A DNA stretch of 44,699 nucleotides from Kiritimatiellia bacterium (GTDB taxonomy: Bacteria; Verrucomicrobiota; Kiritimatiellia; RFP12; UBA1067), in assembly GCA_017450695.1 (NCBI GenBank), contig JAFSTA010000146.1, forward strand, positions 1-44,699. The letters run 5' to 3'. The notes under the pieces were generated by a model. It was given only the letters and a program-made list of their open reading frames with translations. It ran no database searches and had not been told where the DNA came from. The translations under genes were made by a program, and so were the position numbers. Shown here piece by piece: positions 1 to 8,294 of this stretch (its first letter is position 1; each line of letters opens with the position of its first letter).

Positions 1-472
1 CATCGCGTCCGCACCGCTGGACACGCGAACCTGCCAACGATTCTCACGCAGAGCCGCGAGATCGGGAGGGACGCGATTCATCGCGTCCGCACCGCTGGAC
101 ACGCGAACCTGCCAAGGGATTCTCACGCGGAGCCGCGAGATCGGGAGGGACGCGATTCATCGCGTCCGCACCGCCGAACACGCGAACCTGCCAACGATTC
201 TCACGCAGAGCCGCGAGATCGGGAGGGACGCGATTCATCGCGTCCGCACCGCCGAACACACGAACCTGCCAACGATTCTCACGCAGAGCCGCGAGATCGG
301 GAGGGACGCGATTCATCGCGTCCGCACCGCTGGACACGCGAACCTGCCAACGATTCTCACGCGGAGCCGCGGAGAGCGGGAGGGTCGCGATTCATCGCGT
401 CCGCACCGCCGAACACGCGAACCAGCCAACGATTCTCACGCGGAGCCGCAGAGAGCGGGAGGGTCGCGCCCC
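1..472. repeat. 78/79-bp tandem repeat, six copies
   Basis: Units begin with CATCGCGTCCGCACC at 1, 79, 158, 236, 314 and 393. Four spacings are 78 bp or 79 bp, the longer ones caused by single-base insertions in the second and fifth units. Copies differ at a few sites such as CTGGACA/CCGAACA and CGCAGAG/CGCGGAG. Because 78 is 26 codons, the minus strand reads as a repeating peptide, but the reading frame breaks at the 79-bp units, so it is not a convincing gene. Each unit combines two motifs that occur elsewhere in the window: the TCTCACGCAGAG family and the GGGAGGGACGCG family. The array probably continues to the left of the window. Confidence 0.9.
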
Positions 473-594
473 GTCGCGACCGTTTGCGTAGCGACGGCAC
501 CCTGGCGTCGAACCGGGTAAGTTTGCTCTCGCGGAGGCGCGGAGTGTAGGTTCACGGCGGTTTCCCGAACGAGTTTCGAATGGAATTGCAACAA

Positions 595-801
595 ACGGAT
601 TTGGTTCGTACCGAACGATACTCACGGTTCGCGAACGGCGTTCGGCGTGAGCCAATCCGTGTGTGATGCCGCCCCCCTCTTGCGGGCAAAGGGAGAGCAC
701 GCAGAGACCTCCCGACGATTGCCCGCTGCCGACTGTTGATTCGCTCATGTTGTTTTCTCCCGGTTGTTTCCCGATTCCACTCAAACACGGGTGAAAACCG
801 G
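595..801. other. Palindrome-rich unique block, possible structured RNA
   Basis: This non-repeat DNA lies between the tandem array and the chaperone promoter. It holds three nested inverted-repeat structures. First, ACGGATT (595-601) pairs AATCCGT (654-660) and encloses GTTCG/CGAAC (604-616) and CTCACG/CGTGAG (621-626, 646-651), a three-way-junction shape. Second, GCGGGCAA (682-689) pairs TTGCCCGC (719-726), enclosing GGGAG/CTCCC. Third, CCGGTT (760-765) pairs AACCGG (796-801), enclosing CCCG/CGGG. All stems are Watson-Crick perfect, so the strand cannot be told. No convincing gene was seen between 473 and 952. Confidence 0.45.
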
Positions 802-834
802 AGATACGCATTCCAATTGTCGCGTGAAACAAAC

Positions 835-863
835 TTGTCTCATTCGATCAAATTTGGTAAAGT
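835..863 (+). promoter_or_regulatory. Sigma70-type promoter of the chaperone-effector pair
   Basis: TTGTCT (835-840), 17-bp spacer, TAAAGT (858-863). The start point would be near 870, giving a leader of about 80 nt before the ATG at 953. The stretch TTGGTAAAGTA is shared with the promoter at 7969-7997. Confidence 0.55.
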
Positions 864-952
864 ACTCTTTTTACGACGTATGGACGAGAATCGGATTTAC
901 TGCGTGTCACGCCAACGGTATGCAGGCGATATGAACACGAGAGGGACAGAGG

Positions 953-1417
953 ATGAAGACGAGAGAAGACTTTGAGGCATTCTTGGCTGAAGTCCGTAAG
1001 GCAACGGGCATCGGCGCGATGGTTTCGGATGATGCGGGACTTGTCACGGTCAATGTGGACGGGACGTTCAATCTAAATCTGCAGTATGTGCAGTCATCAG
1101 GTCGGATGCTCTGCTTCGTCGAAGTTGCCGAGTTGCCGGCGGGGACACCTGCCTCTGTTTACAGGGATCTCCTCGCGGGCGGACTTTTCGGCAAGGAAAC
1201 GGGTGGCGGGTACTTTGCGCTCGAAACCGAGACCGAGACCGTGGTGTACAACTACTTATTCGATCTGGAAGATGCGGCGAAGGACGTGGACGACTTTATC
1301 GCGACGTTAGAGAAAATCCTGCAACTCTGCGATTTCTGGTCCACGCGCATCAAAGATGGTCTGTCCATGCACGCAAACGAGATTCCTGTCTCCACGGGAA
1401 ACTTCATCACGGTTTGA
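953..1417 (+). CDS. Type III secretion chaperone, CesT/SycE-like
   Basis: A 154-aa acidic protein with the layout of class I type III secretion chaperones: an N-terminal helix (residues 2-17), beta strands carrying VTVNVDGTFNLNLQY, a loop rich in G and L (DLLAGGLFGKETGGG, near 70-83), a strand with YFALETETETVVYN and a long C-terminal helix (about 103-130). In the family, such homodimers bind the N-terminal chaperone-binding region of one effector and deliver it to the secretion ATPase. The ATG follows GAGGGACAGAGG. The next gene, 98 bp downstream on the same strand, encodes a very large protein and is the obvious cargo. No secretion apparatus genes are in the window. The family call rests on fold pattern and context, not on an invariant motif. 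Confidence 0.75.
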   Translation: MKTREDFEAFLAEVRKATGIGAMVSDDAGLVTVNVDGTFNLNLQYVQSSGRMLCFVEVAELPAGTPASVYRDLLAGGLFGKETGGGYFALETETETVVYNYLFDLEDAAKDVDDFIATLEKILQLCDFWSTRIKDGLSMHANEIPVSTGNFITV

Positions 1418-1515
1418 CAGTCTCACAAGTCCTTCCGCGCGATGTAACCTTTACGTTGTTGCCGTGTACCCCCCGGTGAACGGTTCTGTGAAGTGAAGAA
1501 GGGAACACTACTACA

Positions 1516-4500
1516 ATGGCTCTTACGGTTTCAGATTTCCAAGCAGTCGCGAATTCGACTTTTTTCGGCACACGCGATATCGCGATAGCCAAGGACTCGA
1601 CGGCGAAACTCGGCAACTTCGTTTTTTCGGCCGGCAAAAAGAAGAACATGGCTGTGATGGCCGCGTTCAAGGAAGCGCTGGAGAACGAATACGGTGCGCT
1701 CGGCACCCATGCGTTCGACACGATCCTAGGCGCACGCAACCAACTCAACAAATCACTTCGGGCCTGCGATGTCAAGGCCGCGCTCTCCAAGCTCCAGACG
1801 TTACGGGAGACGCGTTTTATCGATGAGCTCTCGCGCCAGCTCGACACCAGCCCCAAGTTCCGGCAACTTCCCGATGAGATGCGCAAGGCGATCCGGCGAG
1901 AGATAGCCGATTCGCCTTTTGCCGATTGCGACCTCACCTCGTGCAAGACAACAGGAGACATGATTCGCCTTGCGACAAGGCGAATCGAAAAATCCATTGC
2001 TGCGAACGGCGGCTTGAACAAGGATGTCGCCCATGAATTCAACGGCCGTACCGATACCGAATCCGCAGCGAAGCCCAATGAGGCGGTGGGACTCCGAAAC
2101 CTCACCTCCGTTCTCACAAAGGACGCAACCTCCATTGCAGACCAGATTAAAAAAGGGTTGGTCGGTTCGGGGATGCGTATCAACCGTTCGGCCACGAATC
2201 CCATTCTTCTCGAAAAGTTGAAGACCAATGGTGTGGAACCGGGGTTCATCTACCGGAACGATTGGTCCACAGCCGATACGCACGGTTTCATGGCGAACAT
2301 CAACTCCCAGGAAAGCCTTGCCGCGCTGGATCGACTCAAGGCGGCCGATCCAGCTTTCGCGAAGGAATGCGAAAAACCGAACAAGGACGGTACGCCGAAG
2401 AGCATACGCCAGCAGATTATGCTGGCGGGACGCGCCCACCCGGCGGCGATGGCCGCTGTCTCCGAATTTCTGCTCGAACGGGCCGTCTCCATTGCGCTCG
2501 GTACGAACGACAGGAATATAGGGGTTCCCGACTGCGTGCTATCTCTCGCCCAGGCTCTCAAGAAGCAATTCTCCGTTGAAGACCTGAAGCTACTCGACAG
2601 AGGCGTTTCCGATCCGAAGAACGCGGCGATACTCCGGGAGGCGAAACTGGAGCTGTTCGGCGCAATCCGCGACGCGGTGATGGGCATCCGGAAAGGCGAT
2701 GCGGAATATGACGCATCGCCCGTATTCAAGCACTTTTCAGAGCGGCACATCATGAAACTCGACTACAATGAGAGCGAACGAGTCTTCACGAAAAGCGCCG
2801 CCCACGCCGGTTCCTTCATGCGTCCCGAACGCATTCTCGCGTCGCGCAAACCCGTTCTCGGCCACATCTACCGCCTGCAGACCGCAAACAGCGCGGACAA
2901 CATTTCGGCAGGTGCCGTGACCGAGGCGCTGGCGAACGATCTGACGCGTCTCGCCGGCATTCCGTCGCAGGAGCTACAAATCGTGCGCGGCCAATATTCG
3001 GACGGCCATCCGAAACTCATGCTGGAGGCCAAGTTCGCGGACGGCTACCAAGATATGGAGGCGGGGTTCATCAAGGATGGGCGCATCGTTCCCCCGAAAG
3101 ACGACGATGGGCGGCCAATGAATCTGGAGAGCCTCGGCAAGTACAAGGCGTTCTTCCTTCTCACAGCAGACCGCGATGCCGTCGGCAAACGCGGGCAAAA
3201 CAAGGGATTTGCGCACGGTCAGTTCTTCGCGATCGATCCCGGACACTCGTTGGAAGGCAATTCAAAATACCTCGAAGTCTCGGACGACTTCTCGTTCAGA
3301 GACACCTACGGGAAAAGCTCCAAGCCCCGTTTCAAGAACTTCTCGGTCTTTGACGACGACACGCGCTTCTCGAAACTGCAGGGACTCGCCAACCTGCGCG
3401 ACATTGCAAATTCCGGAAAATTCGCGAAACTTTTTGCCGACTACCGCGCGGCTTTCGACCCCACCGAAAAAGGGATTTCCGACGAAGAAGTCGCGTTGCG
3501 TACCAAGATTATCGCCGACATTGCCAAGAAAGAGAAGGAGTTCAACGAATCGCTTTCGAAGCTCCTGCGCGTAGGCGGTATGCAGCTGGAGCTGTACGAC
3601 GCGCTCGCCGAAAACGGCGCGGCGATGCAGGAAGGCGGCATCGAGACGATCGCCAACCTTGAAAAACTCTGCTCGCCGACTACATGGACGAGCAAGCACG
3701 GGCAAGTCCCGCTCAAGCATCTGGAAGTGAAGCCCGAGACACGCATCCCGTGGCGTGCGGGCGTTGACGGTGACAACATCGTCTATCACTGCGACAAGCC
3801 GATACCGGACAAGGCGCGCGAAATCCTGCAGAACCTTGCCGCCGAAAACGGCGCAAGATGCGAGATGGACGAGTTCGGAACGACGCGTCTCATCCTCCCG
3901 AAATCCGTGGCGGAACAGTTCTTCGCCGCATTCAATGAAGACAAGGTCGCCCAGCTCACGCATCCGAAAGAGCACGCCATGCGCAACGTCGGCGGCGACG
4001 GACTGCTTGAGGCGGTACTCTACGAGCCGTTCGAGCCAGGCAAACCGCCCCAGGCGCCAGGTGCTCCACTGACGTCTGAACAACTGCCGGATCAACTGGA
4101 TGTCGAGGACGCCACGGGATATGTCGTCAAGTTGCCGAAAATCCATTACGAAAAAATGGCGACGACCACCTGTCCGGGTTTCCACCGTCCCCGTTCCATC
4201 GGTCAACTGCGCGCACAGATGGAAGCGCGGATCCGGCGCGGCAGCGAGATCCTGCGCTCGCTCCTTTCCGGCAATGTGTCGCGCTTCGAGGCGAGCGAAC
4301 AGAATATCTCGGCGTTGACAATCGCGCTCCACATCGCCGCGTTGAAAAAGGGCGAGTTCATGTACCGCGGATCCTTTTCCGTGGAAGACCCGCAGGGCAA
4401 CATCGCTCGCTGGCTCGATTCCAGCCCGGATGTCTATCTGCGCTCCTCCACGCACGCTCGTCCCTATCAGAAGCTGCAGGTGGACGGCCACCTCAACATG

Positions 4501-5133
4501 CCGCGCGGATACGATGTCCGGGAAGGCATGGGCGGACTCCTGAACGGTATGCGCACGTTCCACTATTTCTCCCTTCCGGATCCAAACCACATCAACGAAG
4601 TGGACAAAGGATCCGGTCCGAAGCGGCGTCTCTTCCTCAAGTGCGAGACCTTCGGCATCTACTGGAGCACTGCACAACTTCACAGGAAGGATATGCAGAA
4701 AGCACGTTCGGAAGGCATGCACACGCGCTGGGCGCGGTTTGGAAACGTCACCGAGTCAATCGCGCACATGATGTCTCTCTTCTCCTCGTTCTTCACCCCG
4801 AAAGACGCACCGGGAATCCGTAAGGAGAACATGCCGCCGAAACTCGTGAACCTCATCAAGTCCGCCGAGTGGGAACTGCGGGCGAACGGATTCATCAAGC
4901 TCGCCGAACGATCCGATCTAGATGCCGTCCTCAAGGGAGGCGGACTGAAGATGTTCCTCGACAACCTCTTCGCCGGAATCCGCGAACTGCCGGATGACAG
5001 GACGGACGAAGCCATGACGGTACTTGAACCGTATCTCACGGCAATGGACAAAGAAGTTACGGCACTCGCAGGAAGCGGCGAAAGCCGCATGGGAAATGAG
5101 ATCCTGATCGACGCGAAAGACTTTGGCGTGTAA
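1516..5133 (+). CDS. Putative T3SS effector with PI-kinase/HipA-like motif
   Basis: A 1205-aa protein without signal peptide or membrane segments, encoded directly after a CesT-type chaperone, so probably its secreted cargo. Residues 551-579 read ADRD, then QNKG, then FFAIDPGHSL: D552-R553, N562 and D574 are spaced like the catalytic Asp, metal-binding Asn and metal-binding Asp of type II phosphatidylinositol 4-kinases and HipA-like kinases. K506, in LMLEAKF, is a candidate ATP-anchoring lysine. The region about 445-640 would then be the kinase domain. The first 60 residues are a plausible secretion and chaperone-binding region. The flanking parts (60-440 and 700-1205, the latter with a W/Y-rich stretch near 940-1090) were not recognised. 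The start ATG follows GAAGAAGGGAA. The kinase assignment is motif-based inference. Confidence 0.6.
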   Translation: MALTVSDFQAVANSTFFGTRDIAIAKDSTAKLGNFVFSAGKKKNMAVMAAFKEALENEYGALGTHAFDTILGARNQLNKSLRACDVKAALSKLQTLRETRFIDELSRQLDTSPKFRQLPDEMRKAIRREIADSPFADCDLTSCKTTGDMIRLATRRIEKSIAANGGLNKDVAHEFNGRTDTESAAKPNEAVGLRNLTSVLTKDATSIADQIKKGLVGSGMRINRSATNPILLEKLKTNGVEPGFIYRNDWSTADTHGFMANINSQESLAALDRLKAADPAFAKECEKPNKDGTPKSIRQQIMLAGRAHPAAMAAVSEFLLERAVSIALGTNDRNIGVPDCVLSLAQALKKQFSVEDLKLLDRGVSDPKNAAILREAKLELFGAIRDAVMGIRKGDAEYDASPVFKHFSERHIMKLDYNESERVFTKSAAHAGSFMRPERILASRKPVLGHIYRLQTANSADNISAGAVTEALANDLTRLAGIPSQELQIVRGQYSDGHPKLMLEAKFADGYQDMEAGFIKDGRIVPPKDDDGRPMNLESLGKYKAFFLLTADRDAVGKRGQNKGFAHGQFFAIDPGHSLEGNSKYLEVSDDFSFRDTYGKSSKPRFKNFSVFDDDTRFSKLQGLANLRDIANSGKFAKLFADYRAAFDPTEKGISDEEVALRTKIIADIAKKEKEFNESLSKLLRVGGMQLELYDALAENGAAMQEGGIETIANLEKLCSPTTWTSKHGQVPLKHLEVKPETRIPWRAGVDGDNIVYHCDKPIPDKAREILQNLAAENGARCEMDEFGTTRLILPKSVAEQFFAAFNEDKVAQLTHPKEHAMRNVGGDGLLEAVLYEPFEPGKPPQAPGAPLTSEQLPDQLDVEDATGYVVKLPKIHYEKMATTTCPGFHRPRSIGQLRAQMEARIRRGSEILRSLLSGNVSRFEASEQNISALTIALHIAALKKGEFMYRGSFSVEDPQGNIARWLDSSPDVYLRSSTHARPYQKLQVDGHLNMPRGYDVREGMGGLLNGMRTFHYFSLPDPNHINEVDKGSGPKRRLFLKCETFGIYWSTAQLHRKDMQKARSEGMHTRWARFGNVTESIAHMMSLFSSFFTPKDAPGIRKENMPPKLVNLIKSAEWELRANGFIKLAERSDLDAVLKGGGLKMFLDNLFAGIRELPDDRTDEAMTVLEPYLTAMDKEVTALAGSGESRMGNEILIDAKDFGV

Positions 5134-5165
5134 CCGCCCCCCTTCTCCGGCCTTCAAGGCGGAAC

Positions 5166-5187
5166 GGCGGCTTGGGGACAAGCCGCC
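5166..5187. terminator. Palindromic hairpin between convergent genes
   Basis: GGCGGCTTG (5166-5174), loop GGGA, CAAGCCGCC (5179-5187): a perfect 9-bp stem filling the gap between the effector gene and the minus-strand lpxI stop at 5188. It has no T-run, so it may be a REP-like element or a bidirectional terminator. Confidence 0.5.
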
Positions 5188-6039
5188 CTACCATGCGGGA
5201 CGCAGCGGTGCGGGAGGGAGACCGCTGTCCAGTCCGATTAGGGACATACCGTAGCGGTTCGCCAGCGTGATGACCTCCTCGTGGTCGAGCATCAGCAGGC
5301 GTCCCGCCTGGAACGCGAGGCAGGACGCTCCCGCCTTACGCAGGGTCTTGATCGTCTTCGTGCCGACCACGGGAATGTCGAAGCGCATGTCGTGTCCCGC
5401 CTTGGCGACCTTCACGACAACGCCCCCCTTCCCTCCGAGCTTGCCGCCGCGACGGATCGCCGCGTTCGTGCCTTCGAAAGCCTCGACGGCGAGGATCATG
5501 CCGTCCTTTACCATCAGCGTCTGGCCGATGTCCATACCGCAAATCCGCTTCGCTACATCATGGCCGAACTCAATATCCTTCCGTTCCCGTTCGTCGGGGG
5601 CGCGTTGCGTCAACACCCCGACGCCCGGCATACAGTCGTCCATAAAGCAGGAGGCGGGAATCACATGGATGCGGATTTTTTCCATCTCCTCGGCAATCTT
5701 CCCGAAGATCGTATGCGCGTTCTTCACGCGCAGCTGGCTGAGCCAAAGACGGCTGAGGTCATCGAACTTGGTGCGGAAGAGTGCGATCGGCGTGATCTGT
5801 CCCGCCATCACGCCCCAGTCGCACCCCAAGGTGGCAGTCCACGCGAAGATCGAGCGAATCTCGCCGATGCCGAACCATTTCACCTCATCCGCCAGCGCGA
5901 CGGTCGCGCGTTTCGTCATACCTTTGATCGCCACCATCGCGATCCGCTGCACGCCAGCCTTGCGCGCGCCCGCCGCCAACCGTTCCGGATAAGTCCCGCT
6001 TCCCGCGACAATCAGAAGTTTCTCATTCATCGTATTCAC
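5188..6039 (-). CDS. lpxI: UDP-2,3-diacylglucosamine pyrophosphatase LpxI
   Basis: A 283-aa protein matching the LpxI family (formerly DUF1009) in length and layout. LpxI hydrolyses UDP-2,3-diacylglucosamine to lipid X and UMP in the cytoplasm, the fourth step of lipid A synthesis, and replaces LpxH in many non-gammaproteobacteria. Visible signatures are the N-terminal IVAGSGTYPERL (10-21), MAGQITP (78-84), and the C-terminal domain with AVEAFEGTNAAIRRGG and FDIPVVGTKTIKTL. The longest frame starts at a GTG (6039); an ATG three codons in (6030) is equally possible, as neither has a strong Shine-Dalgarno. It lies 9 bp after the menA-like gene and is surely co-transcribed. It implies an LPS-bearing outer membrane. 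Confidence 0.93.
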   Translation of the reverse strand: MNTMNEKLLIVAGSGTYPERLAAGARKAGVQRIAMVAIKGMTKRATVALADEVKWFGIGEIRSIFAWTATLGCDWGVMAGQITPIALFRTKFDDLSRLWLSQLRVKNAHTIFGKIAEEMEKIRIHVIPASCFMDDCMPGVGVLTQRAPDERERKDIEFGHDVAKRICGMDIGQTLMVKDGMILAVEAFEGTNAAIRRGGKLGGKGGVVVKVAKAGHDMRFDIPVVGTKTIKTLRKAGASCLAFQAGRLLMLDHEEVITLANRYGMSLIGLDSGLPPAPLRPAW

Positions 6040-6048
6040 CGCCCAACG

Positions 6049-7176
6049 TCAACCTGCCGCCCCTTTACCAACTTCACAGATTTCGAACAACCAAATGTAC
6101 GCCCCGACCGCGAGCACCCAAAGTCCCAGAATCAACCCCGAGAGGAAATGGATGCGCGCGGTCTCCCCTAAAAGCGGACTCCACACGATAGACGGATCAC
6201 CCGTTTTCTCCCGATAGGCACGACGGAGCGTTTGAACCGTGAACGGCAAGAGCAACAGCCACGGCAAGATCATAAACGCCCCCCCCCACAACCATTCCCA
6301 CACGCTCTCGGGGCCCGCGTCGTGCAAGCCAACGCACAGAAGAAAGATTCCCGACAGGTAAGGCACTGTATGCAATGCCGTGAAAATCCGCAAGGCCCCC
6401 CGTTTCCCAAAGATCGTCGCGGGCGTACGGATTCCCGCCATCCGGTCTTTCTCGATATCCCGCATATCGTTCGCATGCATGATACAGGTGACAAGACAGG
6501 ATGTCGGCAACCCCCACATCAGAAACTTTAGGAACTCCATCCATGAAAACTCCCGAAGGAGAGAACCGCCCAAACAGAGGTCGGCCGCCGCAAGCAACAG
6601 ATACCCCATGAGAAAGAAGACGCAGACCAGCCCGTATCCACGGTACTTGAAACGGATGCCCGTCGTGTAGTTGACGGTTCCCAGCACGCCGACAACAGCC
6701 ACCGCAAGCAACGTCCAAGAGAAACAACGGTAGAGCAACAGACCGCCCGCCGCCACGCCGATCCCCAGTATCAGCATCGCCATCCGGAACACTTGAGATG
6801 GCGTGACGGTTCCGGCCACCAGTTCACGGGGCGATGCCGTTCCCTCTTGTTGCCCCGCCACGCCGACGGTCTTCAACTGATCCACGCCGGAACGGTAATC
6901 GCCCCATTCGTTCAAAAGGTTGCACGCGATCTGGAGACACCCGCACGACAACAACGCGAGAAAGAAATTCAGGAGATAAAAGGGAAACTGCTCGGGTAGA
7001 CAAAAACCGTTCCAGCCATCCGCCCATTTCGAGCCGTCAGGTATCGTCTCATGAGGAATCTGGCAGATTCCAAAAGCACAATTGAAACACGCCATCAGAA
7101 AGATCGGGACAAAGGTCGCCGTCAACGACCACGGGCGAAACATCCGCATCCAAATTTGAAACCTACTCTTCTTCAT
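6049..7176 (-). CDS. menA: UbiA-family prenyltransferase, MenA-like
   Basis: A 375-aa membrane protein with about eight to nine hydrophobic segments and the two aspartate-rich motifs of the UbiA superfamily: NLLNEWGDYRSGVD (prenyl-diphosphate and Mg binding) and NDMRDIEKDRMAGIRT. The second, with the following TIFGKRGA, is typical of MenA, which prenylates 1,4-dihydroxy-2-naphthoate in menaquinone synthesis. It is longer than the usual 300 residues of MenA because of an extended loop after the first helix. The ATG at 7176 is chosen over the longer frame (7209) because the promoter at 7221-7250 would start transcription only about 5 nt before 7209. No other men genes are in the window, so another aromatic substrate is possible. 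Confidence 0.8.
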   Translation of the reverse strand: MKKSRFQIWMRMFRPWSLTATFVPIFLMACFNCAFGICQIPHETIPDGSKWADGWNGFCLPEQFPFYLLNFFLALLSCGCLQIACNLLNEWGDYRSGVDQLKTVGVAGQQEGTASPRELVAGTVTPSQVFRMAMLILGIGVAAGGLLLYRCFSWTLLAVAVVGVLGTVNYTTGIRFKYRGYGLVCVFFLMGYLLLAAADLCLGGSLLREFSWMEFLKFLMWGLPTSCLVTCIMHANDMRDIEKDRMAGIRTPATIFGKRGALRIFTALHTVPYLSGIFLLCVGLHDAGPESVWEWLWGGAFMILPWLLLLPFTVQTLRRAYREKTGDPSIVWSPLLGETARIHFLSGLILGLWVLAVGAYIWLFEICEVGKGAAG

Positions 7177-7220
7177 CTTGCGTAACCATTCCAAAAGACA
7201 ATCATGCAAACAACGAAGCT

Positions 7221-7250
7221 AGTATAACCAATCCGAAGTCCCCCCGTCAA
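7221..7250 (-). promoter_or_regulatory. Promoter of menA-lpxI
   Basis: On the minus strand TTGACG (7250-7245), 18-bp spacer, TATACT (7226-7221). The expected start point near 7214 supports translation from the ATG at 7176. Confidence 0.65.
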
Positions 7251-7254
7251 TTTG

Positions 7255-7920
7255 CAATTGGAGCGGGGATGGGTGGTTGGGTGGTGCGGTAGTTGAATTA
7301 AATGGTTAAATCGTCGCTGACGCGACTTGAAATCGGAAGCCCAGATGAGCAAGGATGGACACGGGCCAACCAGCTATAAGTTGGCGTGTTAAGCGGGGTA
7401 AGCCGGGTATGGGGATGCGACGGGGCGCGTCCCTCCAAAAGCGGCAGGAGTGCCGCCTCCCCGAAAGCCGACGGCGAGGGTGCCGTCGCTACGCAGCGGC
7501 TCATCCCTTCTATCCCGTCGATCCCTTTTATCCCTTCTTCTCAGCTCCCCCGCTTCTCAGCTTAACCGGTTAACTCCTTTCCAAATTGAAAGGAAGCGAA
7601 GCGACCATTTAACCATTTAACCATTAACACGCTGGCGCGTAGCGCCTCGCCTCCCCGGAAACCGACGGCGAGGGTGCCGTCGCTACGCAGTGGTCGCGAC
7701 ACTCATTCTGCGCCTCTGCGTGAGACAAGATCCGTTCAGTTCAGGCGAGCGCGCCGAAGCGCGGTCCTCTCGACAGGACGCGAACCGGTATCAGGTGGGA
7801 CGGACTTTGTCCCGTCCACAAGCGCGAAGGTTTTCCTATCAAATCGCCTTGCCCGACAAACCGCCGCAAACCTACAGAATCACCGCATCTCCACATGAAA
7901 TGAAAACCATTCTTCGGGAA
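7255..7920. repeat. Mosaic of dispersed repeats, no gene
   Basis: This gap is a patchwork of families seen throughout the window: GGGTGGTTGGGTGG (7268 on), the GTTAAGCGGGGTAAGCCGGG family (7388 on), GGGACGCG and CGACGGCGAGGGTGCCGTCGC (7467 and 7665), CTCAGCTT units (7548-7564), GAAGCGACCATTTAACC (7597 on) and the GGCGCGTAGCGCC palindrome (7635). The last 40 bp before the promoter at 7969 are unique. Confidence 0.75.
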
Positions 7921-7968
7921 AGGCAACAGAGGAATTTAGTTGGGTAGGTTTAAAAACAGAATTTATGC

Positions 7969-7997
7969 TTGATTTCCTACACAAAAATTGGTAAAGT
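7969..7997 (+). promoter_or_regulatory. Promoter of the structured leader and DUF4417 cassette
   Basis: TTGATT (7969-7974), exact 17-bp spacer, TAAAGT (7992-7997). Its TTGGTAAAGTA core equals that of the chaperone promoter at 853-863. The start point would be near 8004. Confidence 0.6.
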
Positions 7998-8003
7998 ATC
8001 TTG

Positions 8004-8290
8004 CTTTTTGCGTATGAGTTTTCATGCGGTTTAAGGTTGCAGCGCACGGGGAGAAATCCGCAGCGCCAAGATCAGTGTTTACACTGAAGAGTCGTTCAAC
8101 CGGGAAACTACCACGATTCACAGTACGGGCGGCGAAGATGCAAAACTTCTCATACGGGCGCATTGCCTCTTTGTGTATCTGTATTGGCCTGTGGTAGGGC
8201 TTCGGTTGAGTGCATGAAAAGGAGTTGCGCTCTTTTTATGTATCGGGCATGGGGCTCGGTGGCTTTTTTGAGCGCAATCGAGGATAGTAT
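8004..8290 (+). ncRNA. Structured leader RNA with attenuator-like switch
   Basis: Between promoter and first gene lies about 290 nt that folds strongly on the plus strand. An outer stem pairs CGTATGA-GTTTT-CAT (8011-8025) with ATG-AAAAC-TCATACG (8138-8156, small bulges). It encloses a three-way junction closed by GTTT/AAAC and GGTTG/CAACC (8029-8039 with 8097-8108), with hairpins GCGC-CGG/CCG-GCGC (8042-8066) and CAGTG/CACTG (8073-8086). GAGTGC/GCGCTC followed by TTTTT (8208-8237) looks like an intrinsic terminator. The same GCGCTC is also part of TTGCGCTC (8225-8232), which pairs perfectly with GAGCGCAA (8270-8277). The two hairpins exclude each other, the pattern of a transcription attenuator or riboswitch. 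It matches no class I recognise. Confidence 0.5.
8208..8237 (+). terminator. Intrinsic terminator-like hairpin in the leader
   Basis: GAGTGC (8208-8213) pairs GCGCTC (8227-8232) with one T-G wobble and a 13-nt loop, followed directly by TTTTT (8233-8237). It competes with the hairpin 8225-8277. Confidence 0.55.
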
Positions 8291-8294
8291 CCAC

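Noticed and set aside
44-337. Minus-strand open frame encoding a 26-residue repeating peptide
   Set aside because: It exists only because the 78-bp tandem unit is divisible by three; 79-bp units break it and the units are made of intergenic repeats.
392-832. Minus-strand open frame with a GGGAG site before an ATG at 748
   Set aside because: Composition is Arg/Ser-rich with no protein-like pattern, and it runs through the palindromic block into the tandem repeats.
8084-8107. Hammerhead-ribozyme-like core CTGAAGA ... GAAA in the DUF4417 leader
   Set aside because: The stem between the two core pieces is not self-complementary, and the strand pairing CTACCAC (GTGGTAG at 8191) is not followed by the required UH cleavage site.
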